From Myxococcales bacterium UBA5297 (lineage in GTDB: Bacteria > Myxococcota > Myxococcia > Myxococcales > UBA5297), in assembly GCA_002408385.1 (NCBI GenBank), contig DHSB01000110.1, positions 393-9,514 of the forward strand: a stretch of 9,122 nucleotides of DNA, read 5' to 3'. Position numbers and translations under genes: made by a program. Under the pieces are notes generated by a model. It saw nothing but the letters and a program-made list of their open reading frames with translations. It made no database searches and was not told where the DNA came from. Every line of letters starts with the position of its first letter. Within the stretch, counting starts at the first letter, position 1. Positions 1 through 5,516 of the stretch are shown here, piece by piece.

Positions 1-177
1 AAGCATGCGCGCCTCGCCCTTCATCGTGTGCAGCTCGCGGGCGACGTCCTCGGCGGGCGCGGCAGCCCGCGGGTCCTTCTCGAGCGCGAGCAGCGCCAGG
101 CCGATCTTCTCCAGCCGGTCGGCGGTGACCTCCCGGAACTTGGAGAGCAGGGACTTGCGTAGGGCCTCGGTGTCCAT
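1..177 (-). CDS. frzE: Chemotaxis histidine kinase CheA, FrzE-like (N-terminal part, runs off window)
   Basis: Fifty-nine codons are visible, starting at ATG 177-175 and continuing past the left edge. The fragment is an Hpt (P1) domain: a helical stretch, then the phospho-acceptor motif HTMKGEAR with His50. CheA kinases autophosphorylate on this His and pass the phosphate to receiver domains. M. xanthus FrzE uses a His at almost the same position (about 49, from memory), and the order CheW-CheW-MCP-CheA upstream supports FrzE. The gene lies 58 nt after the receptor stop and is probably in the same transcript. Only a weak GAG stands 6-8 nt before the ATG, and no alternative start occurs in frame in the gap. 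The kinase core and any C-terminal receiver are outside the window, so a plain CheA cannot be excluded. Confidence 0.82.
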   Translation of the reverse strand, partial: MDTEALRKSLLSKFREVTADRLEKIGLALLALEKDPRAAAPAEDVARELHTMKGEARML

Positions 178-235
178 GGCAGCTCGCGCGGGCGACGGCG
201 TTGCAGCGCTTGGGGAAAGGCGGACCGGCGACGCT

Positions 236-1510
236 TCAGTCGGTCTGGAAGCGCTTGATGAGCTCGGCGAGCCGGGCCGCGAGCTGCGTCAGCTCGCTCG
301 AGGCCGCGGTCGCCTGCCGCGAGGCCTGGGTCGTCTGGCGGGTGACTTCCTCGATCTCGCCCATGCTGGTGACGACCTGCTCGGTGGCGGTGCGCTGCTG
401 CTGGGTGGCGAGGTTGATGACCCGGGCCGCGTCGCTGGTCTCCTGGACCCCGGCGAGGATGCCCTCGACGGCGGTGGAGGCGACGCTGCTGAGCCGCTCG
501 CCCTCCTCGGTCGCCTTGCGCGAGGCGTCGGCGGCGCTGGCCGCCGCGACGGTCGCCTCGCGGATCTCGGCGATGAGGTTCTTGATCTCCTTGGTCGACT
601 CCATCACGTTCTCGGCGAGCCGGCGCATCTCGGCGGCGACGATGGAGAAGCCCTTGCCGGCCTCGCCGGCGCGGCTGCCCTCGAGGGCCGCGTTGAGCGC
701 GAGCAGGTCGGAGCGGTCGGCGATCTCGTCGATGACCTCGACGACGGTGCCGATGCGCTCGACGCGCTTGGAGAGCTTGGCGATCGACTCGACGACGGCC
801 AGCCCGTCGTTGCGGATGTGCTGCATCGCCACCACGAACTCGGAGATGGCGCCCTTGCCGGAGCGGGCCGCGCCCAGCGTCTCCTCGGCCACCCGTGCGA
901 CCGAGCCGGCGTTCTCGGCGATCTGCGCCGAGGCGTGCTTGAGCTCCTCCATCGTCGCGGTGGTCTCGTGGATGGCCGCGGCCTGCTCGGTGGAGGCCGA
1001 CTCGTGCTGGGTCGAGGCCGCGAGCACCTCGTGGGCCGAGGACGAGAGCCGCAGCGCCGCCTCGCTCATCTCGCGCACGAAGGTCTTGAGCGTGTCGACC
1101 ACCTGCGAGATGCCCTCCATCAAGGGCCGCAGCGCCGGGTGCTCGCAGCTCGCCGCCTCCCACATCGAGAGGCTGCCCTGCTGGACGAGGTCGACGAGCT
1201 GCACGATGGACTTGTCGATGCCGGTGGCGAGCGACTCCTCACGGCGCCGGCCGGCCGAGACGATGGCGTGGGCGCCCTCGAGCGCTTCGTTGACCGCGCG
1301 GGCGAGCTTCTCGGCCTCGCTGCCGGCAGGCAAGTCGGCAGCGACTCGGGCGCTCAGATCGCCCCGGGCCGCGGCGCTCAAGGCGGCAAAGACGGGCGCC
1401 AGCTCCGTGGCGGCCACGCCGTGGGCCGGCTTGTCGGCCTTGCGGGCAGTCCGGCGCTTGCGCCCGGCTTTGCCCTGCTCGTTCGACCCCTGCGTCAGCT
1501 TCTCGTCCAT
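236..1510 (-). CDS. frzCD: Cytoplasmic methyl-accepting chemotaxis protein, FrzCD-like
   Basis: 424 residues. There is no signal peptide, membrane segment or periplasmic domain, so this is a soluble receptor. Residues 14-27 form a basic tail (KAGRKRRTARKADK), followed by a short helical region with a HAMP-like feel. From about residue 150 there is a long MCP coiled coil with the hairpin tip at about 258-300 (IADRSDLLALNAALEGSRAG). Glutamates 175, 182 and 189 are spaced by seven, as expected for methylation sites; M. xanthus FrzCD has three heptad-spaced sites about seven residues earlier (from memory). I chose ATG 1510 over an in-frame TTG at 1522 because GGGGA sits at a suitable distance upstream. 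It lies 30 nt after frzB and 58 nt before the CheA gene. The tip passes signals to CheA through the CheW partners. The basic tail resembles the nucleoid-binding tail described for FrzCD. Confidence 0.88.
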   Translation of the reverse strand: MDEKLTQGSNEQGKAGRKRRTARKADKPAHGVAATELAPVFAALSAAARGDLSARVAADLPAGSEAEKLARAVNEALEGAHAIVSAGRRREESLATGIDKSIVQLVDLVQQGSLSMWEAASCEHPALRPLMEGISQVVDTLKTFVREMSEAALRLSSSAHEVLAASTQHESASTEQAAAIHETTATMEELKHASAQIAENAGSVARVAEETLGAARSGKGAISEFVVAMQHIRNDGLAVVESIAKLSKRVERIGTVVEVIDEIADRSDLLALNAALEGSRAGEAGKGFSIVAAEMRRLAENVMESTKEIKNLIAEIREATVAAASAADASRKATEEGERLSSVASTAVEGILAGVQETSDAARVINLATQQQRTATEQVVTSMGEIEEVTRQTTQASRQATAASSELTQLAARLAELIKRFQTD

Positions 1511-1540
1511 GTGGTTCCCCAAAGCAGGCAGCTTTGCCCG

Positions 1541-1945
1541 TCACGAAGCGCTCGGCTCGAGCTCGTCAACGCCTTGACCAACTTCGCCTTCATTTACCAG
1601 AGCGTATAGGTCAATCAACAGAACGATCTCCTCGCCGCGGCGCAGGAATCCGACGAGCGCCGGCTCGACGAGCCCGTGCAGGAAGGCAGGCAGCCTGCAA
1701 AGCTGGGAGGCCGGGGCCTGCTCGATGCCGACGAGCCGGTCGATGAGCACCTGCGCCTCGCCCGCGGCGCCCCGCACCACCAGCACCCGCGCGCCGTCGG
1801 CCGGCTCGCCGAGGCGGGTGACCAGCGGCAGATCGATCGAGACGCGGGTGACGCGGGCGACGTCGAGGGCGTCGGCGCCGAAGAGGTGCCCGTCGATCTC
1901 GAAGATCACGAGGTCGACCTGCGCGCTGTCCGAGCGGGTCTCCAA
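1541..1945 (-). CDS. frzB: Short divergent CheW-like coupling protein, FrzB-like
   Basis: 134 residues with a TTG start at 1945-1943. An AGGTAG that overlaps the stop of the preceding CheW gene supplies the ribosome site, and the gap is 9 nt. The N-terminal strand (VDLVIFEIDGHLFG) and C-terminal half (VLIDRLVGI to IVLLIDLYALV) fit a CheW fold. Aligned by eye with the adjacent 180-residue CheW, about 25 residues are missing after residue 50, covering the usual GVxxxRGxVxxxxDLxxLLG segment. M. xanthus FrzB is likewise a divergent CheW that is reported not to couple to the kinase normally but to change array behaviour; the neighbouring genes make this its likely equivalent. It would act in the cytoplasm, on receptor clusters. 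The symbol rests on position and shortness more than on residue identity. Confidence 0.75.
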   Translation of the reverse strand: METRSDSAQVDLVIFEIDGHLFGADALDVARVTRVSIDLPLVTRLGEPADGARVLVVRGAAGEAQVLIDRLVGIEQAPASQLCRLPAFLHGLVEPALVGFLRRGEEIVLLIDLYALVNEGEVGQGVDELEPSAS

Positions 1946-1954
1946 GGGGCGGGG

Positions 1955-2497
1955 CTACCTTCGCGAGGTTGCGCGCTCGCGGGCGCTCGAGAGCGCGCGG
2001 CGCAGGTCGAGGATGTTGGTGCTGCGGCCGGCGAAGACGATGCCGGAGATGAACTCGGAGCCCTCGGCGCCAAGCGGCGCGGGCTTGACCGCGCTTGCCG
2101 GGTAGGTCCTCAGCCCCATCACCTGATCGGCGAGCAGCGCGACGACCATCCCCTCGGCGCGCGCGACCGCCATCCGGGTCCGGGCGCCGACCTTGGTCTC
2201 GCCGCGCCCGAGCAGCCGGGCCAGGTCGACCGCCCCGACCACGTCGCCGCGGTGGGTGGCGACCCCGAGGAGGAAGGCGGGCGCGTTGGGCAGCGGGGTG
2301 ATCGGCGGCACCCGCACCACCTCCTGGATCAACCCCGACTCGATGCCGAAGAGCGCGCCGTCGATGTCCACGCAGAAGAGCTCGACCTCGCCCGCCTGCT
2401 CCTGGGCGACGGCGGCCTCGCCCGCCCGGCCAAGGGCCTCGAGCAGCGGTCTGGTCTGATGGCTTGGGGGCGCCTGATCCACCGCATCCTCCGACAA
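1955..2497 (-). CDS. frzA: CheW-type coupling protein, FrzA-like
   Basis: 180 residues. A charged, probably flexible leader (about 1-37) is followed by one full CheW domain: LFCVDIDGALFGIE, then the VVRVPPITPLPNAP / GVATHRGDVVGAVDL segment, a second beta subdomain ending VALLADQVMGL, and ISGIVFAGRSTNILDL. CheW proteins bridge receptor tips and the CheA P5 domain. It is the first gene of the minus-strand cluster and is followed after 9 nt by the short CheW. The start is TTG at 2497-2495, with AGGAGG at 2514-2509 on the minus strand, 11 nt away. A GTG at 2482 is the only close alternative, and no in-frame start exists further upstream before a stop at 2620-2618. It is called FrzA from gene order. 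Confidence 0.83.
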   Translation of the reverse strand: MSEDAVDQAPPSHQTRPLLEALGRAGEAAVAQEQAGEVELFCVDIDGALFGIESGLIQEVVRVPPITPLPNAPAFLLGVATHRGDVVGAVDLARLLGRGETKVGARTRMAVARAEGMVVALLADQVMGLRTYPASAVKPAPLGAEGSEFISGIVFAGRSTNILDLRRALSSARERATSRR

Positions 2498-2508
2498 GTG
2501 AAGACAGC

Positions 2509-2514
2509 CCTCCT
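2509..2514 (-). promoter_or_regulatory. Ribosome binding site deciding the frzA TTG start
   Basis: A full AGGAGG on the minus strand lies 11 nt before the TTG at 2497. It is the best Shine-Dalgarno match in the window and favours TTG 2497 over GTG 2482, although the spacing is on the long side. Confidence 0.6.
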
Positions 2515-2551
2515 GAATGATTACCCCAAGCTCCGCCAGGGCGCCACTTCC

Positions 2552-2560
2552 GGGGGGGGG
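2552..2560 (+). repeat. G9 homopolymer in the frzA/frzZ divergent spacer
   Basis: Nine consecutive G followed by CCC lie between the two divergent start codons, 55 nt from frzA and 74 nt from frzZ. It is outside any coding sequence. Tracts of this length can slip during replication and alter promoter spacing, but they are also common places for assembly length errors. Confidence 0.9.
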
Positions 2561-2615
2561 CCCGGCTCTCGTCGCACAGACGCACGAGCCTACCTCGCAC
2601 TGGCAACCGAAGGTC

Positions 2616-2624
2616 TGCTAGATT
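2616..2624 (+). promoter_or_regulatory. Extended -10 element of frzZ
   Basis: TGCTAGATT reads as an extended -10 (TGn followed by TAGATT, 4 of 6 to TATAAT). No fair -35 lies 16-18 nt upstream, which extended -10 promoters can tolerate. Transcription would begin near 2631, only a few bases before the ATG at 2634, so the mRNA would be nearly leaderless. This agrees with the absence of a Shine-Dalgarno sequence there. Confidence 0.4.
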
Positions 2625-2633
2625 CCCGACGCC

Positions 2634-3407
2634 ATGACCCAAAGAGTCCTGATCATCGACGACAGCGCCCTCTCGCTCGCCGTGCTCCTCGCCGCGCTCA
2701 AAGGGGCGGGCTTCGAGGTCGTGGCCGCCAACAACCTCGCCGATGTCTCGCAGGCCCTGGCGAGCGGGCCCTTCCACGCGGTGGTCATCGACCTGGAGAT
2801 GCCCGAGACGTTCGGCGACGACCTGTCGGAGTTCTTGCGCGAGGCCAAGGGGCTGACGGCCCCGGTCATCCTCTACTCCGATTTCGACGACCAGAAGCTG
2901 CGCGAGCGGGCCGCGGCCGTGAAGGCGAGCGGTTGCGTCAACAAGTCGAGCGGTGTCCCGGCGCTCATCTCGACGGTCAAGCAGCTTGCGCTGAAGGCCG
3001 AGGAGCCCAAGCCCACGGCGCCGCGCGGCACCACCCGGGTGATGATCGTCGACGACAGCGAGATGACCGCGAAGCTCATCGAGGCCGAGCTCGAGGACAA
3101 GGGCTTCGAGATCATCCTCGCCGACAGCGTGGACAAGGCCACCCGGCTCATCCTCAAGAAGCAGACCCGCCCCAACCTCATCCTGCTCGACGTGAACATG
3201 CCGAACGTCGACGGGGCGCACTTCTGCCGGTTCATCAAGGGCAACTCGCTCTTCAAGGGCATCAAGGTGGTGCTCTGCAGCGGGATGGAGGTCGACAAGC
3301 TCAAAGGCATCGCGGCTGCCTGCGGCGCCGACGGCTTCGTGCCCAAAGACTCGTTCCTGTCGCGCTGGGTGCTCGAGCAGATAGAGCCGCCCGACCAGGC
3401 CCGTTGA
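2634..3407 (+). CDS. frzZ: Tandem-receiver response regulator, FrzZ-like
   Basis: 257 residues made of two CheY-type receiver domains and no DNA-binding or enzymatic output domain. Receiver 1 (about 1-120) has acidic D9/D10, phospho-acceptor D53 (VVIDLEMP), S82 and K104. Receiver 2 (about 134-250) has D140/D141, D186 (LLDVNMP), S216 and K238. All key residues are intact, and a Pro-rich linker (about 122-133) joins the domains. M. xanthus FrzZ has the same two-receiver design, is phosphorylated by FrzE on both domains, and lies divergent from frzA as this gene does; it links Frz output to polarity switching of gliding motors. An in-frame TAG at 2619-2621 rules out earlier starts. No Shine-Dalgarno is seen. 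Confidence 0.87.
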   Translation: MTQRVLIIDDSALSLAVLLAALKGAGFEVVAANNLADVSQALASGPFHAVVIDLEMPETFGDDLSEFLREAKGLTAPVILYSDFDDQKLRERAAAVKASGCVNKSSGVPALISTVKQLALKAEEPKPTAPRGTTRVMIVDDSEMTAKLIEAELEDKGFEIILADSVDKATRLILKKQTRPNLILLDVNMPNVDGAHFCRFIKGNSLFKGIKVVLCSGMEVDKLKGIAAACGADGFVPKDSFLSRWVLEQIEPPDQAR

Positions 3408-3475
3408 GCCTCGGCCGCACGGCGCCTGCCCTAACTCCCACGCCCACCGTTGACCTTCACCTTGGAGAGTTGCAG

Positions 3476-5110
3476 ATGCTTCAGCGCAGGCCGATTCCCC
3501 TGCTGGCCGCCGTCCTTGCTTCTTCGCTCCTCGTCGCCTGCGACCAGCAGGCCTCCGAGTCCGACAGGCTTGGCCAATTGAGCAAGCCGATCACCAACGG
3601 CACCATCGACAACCTCCCGGCGCACGCCGCGGTGGTCTACCTCGATCTCGGGATGGGCGCCTGCACCGGGACCCTGATCACCCCCGAGGTCGTCCTCACC
3701 GCGGCCCACTGCCTGGTCAACGACTACGGCCGGCCGCTCAGCCCGAGCTCGGTGAGGGTCGGCTTCGGCACCTACATCTCCTCGCTGCAGTACCGCTCGG
3801 TGCGCGAGCTGCGGGTGCACTCGGGCTACACCTCGAGCGGGTACTCCAACGACATCGCGCTACTGCGTCTTTCCCAGCCGGTCACCGACGTGACCCCCAT
3901 CCCCGTGCTGCCCGAGAACCTCGCGATAGTGCAGGAGGACATCGACGGCACGGTCTTCACGTACTCGGGCTACGGCGTGCTGGACGCCACGAACCCGTGG
4001 TGGCCCGAGCCGGCGACCTCGCGAATGAAGGTGACCGACCTGATCGACTGCTACTGCGACGGCGGCCGGTGTACCGACTCGGCCTGCACCAGCCGCGGCG
4101 CTCCCAACACCTTCTGCTACGACCAACAGCCCGGCGGCCCATGCTCGGGCGACAGCGGCGGGCCGGCGTTCATCACCCGCGACGGCGTCGAGTACGTCGC
4201 CGGAGTCACCTCGTACGGCGACCAGACCTGCGTGACCTGGGGCTGCAGCACCAAGGTCGATCGCTTCGCGAGGTTCATCGCGGAGTTCCTCGGCAACCTC
4301 CAACCCCTGGGCACCGCCTGCGTCAACCCGAGCGACTGCCAAAGCGGTTTTTGCGTCGACGGGGTCTGCTGCAACACCGCCTGCTCAGCGGGCGCCTGCG
4401 ACGCGTGCTCGCAGGCTGCCGGGGCGTCGGCCGACGGCCAGTGCACCGCGCTCTCCGGCCCCTGTGACGACGGCAACCTCTGCACCACCAACGATGGCTG
4501 CCGGAACATGCTCTGTGTCGGCACTCCGGTTTCCTGCGAATCGCAGGGCTCCTGCCAGACCTCAGGAACCTGCGACCCGTCGACCGGCGCCTGCGTCGGG
4601 GGGCAGTCGCAGCCCAACGGCAGCCCGTGCGACGACGGCAACCTCTGCACCCGCATCGACTCGTGTCAGGACGGCGTCTGCCGCGGCGAGGCGCCGGTGC
4701 TCTGCGAGTCGAACGACCCCTGCCAGGAGTCGGTTTGCAGCCGGTACTCCGGCCAGTGCATCTCCGACCCCCGGCCCGACGGCACGACGTGTGACGACTC
4801 GAACCCGTGCACGCACACCGACGCGTGCGTCGCCGGCGCGTGCACCGGCCAGCAGGTCGTCTGCGAGGCGCAGGACGAGTGCCATCTGCCCGGCGTGTGC
4901 GACCCGTCGCTGGGCGGCTGCACCAACCCTGAGTCGGCCGACGACATCGCGTGCAGCGGCGGGGTCTGTCAGGCCGGCGCGTGCGTCGCCCCCGCCAAGG
5001 ACGAGAGCGGTTGTGGCTGCGCGACGAGCTCGGGGACGGCGCCCTGGATGCTGCTGCTCGCCCCGGCCCTCGCGCTGCTGCGCCGGCGCGGCAGACGCCC
5101 CGCTTTCTGA
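3476..5110 (+). CDS. S1-family serine protease lipoprotein with Cys-rich repeats and MYXO-CTERM tail
   Basis: 544 residues; GGAG at 3464-3467 lies 8 nt before the ATG. The N-terminus is a lipoprotein signal with lipobox LVAC (Cys22, Asp at +2). The S1 domain spans about 39-275: ITNG replaces the usual IVGG new N-terminus, with catalytic His78 (TAAHC), Asp126 (NDIALL) and Ser227 (GDSGGP). The position equivalent to chymotrypsin 189 is Gly221, not Asp, so trypsin-like Lys/Arg specificity is not expected. Residues 278-330 form a first Cys-rich module (CVNPSDCQSGFCVDGVCC), and 330-492 hold three Cys-rich repeats of 54-55 residues. The last 37 residues are a MYXO-CTERM tail: GCGC, a hydrophobic segment, then an Arg cluster. 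It probably acts on the cell surface after export. The gene follows frzZ by 68 nt, but nothing links their functions. Confidence 0.9.
   Translation: MLQRRPIPLLAAVLASSLLVACDQQASESDRLGQLSKPITNGTIDNLPAHAAVVYLDLGMGACTGTLITPEVVLTAAHCLVNDYGRPLSPSSVRVGFGTYISSLQYRSVRELRVHSGYTSSGYSNDIALLRLSQPVTDVTPIPVLPENLAIVQEDIDGTVFTYSGYGVLDATNPWWPEPATSRMKVTDLIDCYCDGGRCTDSACTSRGAPNTFCYDQQPGGPCSGDSGGPAFITRDGVEYVAGVTSYGDQTCVTWGCSTKVDRFARFIAEFLGNLQPLGTACVNPSDCQSGFCVDGVCCNTACSAGACDACSQAAGASADGQCTALSGPCDDGNLCTTNDGCRNMLCVGTPVSCESQGSCQTSGTCDPSTGACVGGQSQPNGSPCDDGNLCTRIDSCQDGVCRGEAPVLCESNDPCQESVCSRYSGQCISDPRPDGTTCDDSNPCTHTDACVAGACTGQQVVCEAQDECHLPGVCDPSLGGCTNPESADDIACSGGVCQAGACVAPAKDESGCGCATSSGTAPWMLLLAPALALLRRRGRRPAF
4463..4951 (+). 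repeat. Three tandem Cys-rich protein repeats (54-55 codons each)
   Basis: Within the protease gene, units begin at residues 330, 385 and 439 with C-D-D-(G/S)-N, then CTxxDxCxxGxC-type spacing, a C-E-(S/A) pair and a Cys-Asp-Pro or similar turn. A fourth, partial start occurs at Cys493. Such regular Cys spacing suggests disulfide-stapled modules acting as a stalk or adhesive region outside the cytoplasm. Confidence 0.8.
4997..5107 (+). other. MYXO-CTERM sorting signal
   Basis: Residues 508-544 of the protease: a GCGC motif (Cys513, Cys515), the hydrophobic stretch APWMLLLAPALALL and a terminal cluster RRRGRR. This tripartite form defines the MYXO-CTERM family, which is thought to be processed by an intramembrane CPBP-type protease (myxosortase) with the Cys as the likely modification site. 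Confidence 0.88.
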
Positions 5111-5131
5111 CGAGGCTCGCGACCCGGGTCT

Positions 5132-5152
5132 ATCGCGCCGCGGCGTGATTTT
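5132..5152 (+). terminator. Candidate intrinsic terminator of the protease gene
   Basis: Starting 22 nt past the stop, TCGCGC and GCGTGA pair (one G-U) around a CGCG loop, extended by an A-T pair, and four T follow directly. The stem is short but GC-rich and correctly placed before a T tract. Confidence 0.45.
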
Positions 5153-5158
5153 CCGGAG

Positions 5159-5178
5159 GGCCGGCCTTCGCGCCGGCC
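5159..5178. terminator. GC hairpin, possible bidirectional terminator
   Basis: GGCCGGC (5159-5165) and GCCGGCC (5172-5178) form a perfect 7-bp stem with a six-base loop. No T tract follows on either strand, so termination is uncertain. It lies just beyond the better candidate and would face both convergent genes. Confidence 0.3.
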
Positions 5179-5516
5179 GCCGGGAAGCCTCGGTGTCTCT
5201 CGCGCATCGGCTCGGCTCCTGAACGAGCGCAGCGTGCTGCGCGCCTTTCCCCCGCCTCCCGACGTTACGGGTTCCGGACGCAGCCCGGGCTGTTCTGCTG
5301 CAGGGGCGACCAAGCCAGAAGCCAAAGGTTCGCAGCACTCTGAACGGGCGCGGGATCGACGAGCGGATTGAGCCCTCGGCACCGAGCGGGCGCGGGGCCG
5401 ACATCCGGGATCATCTTGGCGAGCGGTCGCCCCCGCGCGAACCTGCCGGCCCTCCAGACAAGGAGGCCGCGGGCAGGCGAGTGCGCGGGCTTCGATTCAT
5501 CGGAGGTGGGCGACGG

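Larger units (their letters stand above)
5111..5516. other. Gene-free convergent gap between the protease gene and truD
   Basis: The gap is 406 bp. I see no open frame here with a ribosome site and credible protein, and no tRNA or rRNA signature. It holds a probable terminator (5132-5152), a GC hairpin (5159-5178) and otherwise GC-rich sequence with a few short imperfect dyads, for example CTCGG/CCGAG around 5373-5384. A small RNA cannot be judged from the sequence alone. Confidence 0.6.

Noticed and set aside
1511..1522. TTG start adding MGNH to the chemoreceptor
   Set aside because: ATG at 1510 is a stronger codon with GGGGA at a better spacing; the four extra residues have no support.
5..1609. 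Long plus-strand open frames opposite the chemoreceptor gene
   Set aside because: Leu/Arg/Gly-rich mirror frames caused by high GC; the minus-strand frame encodes a clear MCP with conserved tip.
2600..2618. Sigma54-like -24/-12 site (TGGCA...TGC) before frzZ
   Set aside because: The GG-to-GC spacing is 15 rather than 12, about three bases too long, and the -12 element is poor.
1611..3221. Minus-strand 536-codon frame across frzZ and the CheW genes
   Set aside because: Shadow frame; both strands here are explained by recognisable proteins with intact motifs.
1676..3475. Open plus-strand frame continuous with the protease gene (1144 codons in total)
   Set aside because: Its first 600 codons run antisense to the two CheW genes and out of frame through frzZ, with low-complexity Arg/Gly/Asp-rich product. 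The lipoprotein signal and GGAG site place the real start at 3476.
3450..3475. TTGACC as a separate promoter for the protease gene
   Set aside because: The -10 would fall at the start codon, where no match exists; co-transcription with frzZ or an unseen promoter is as likely.
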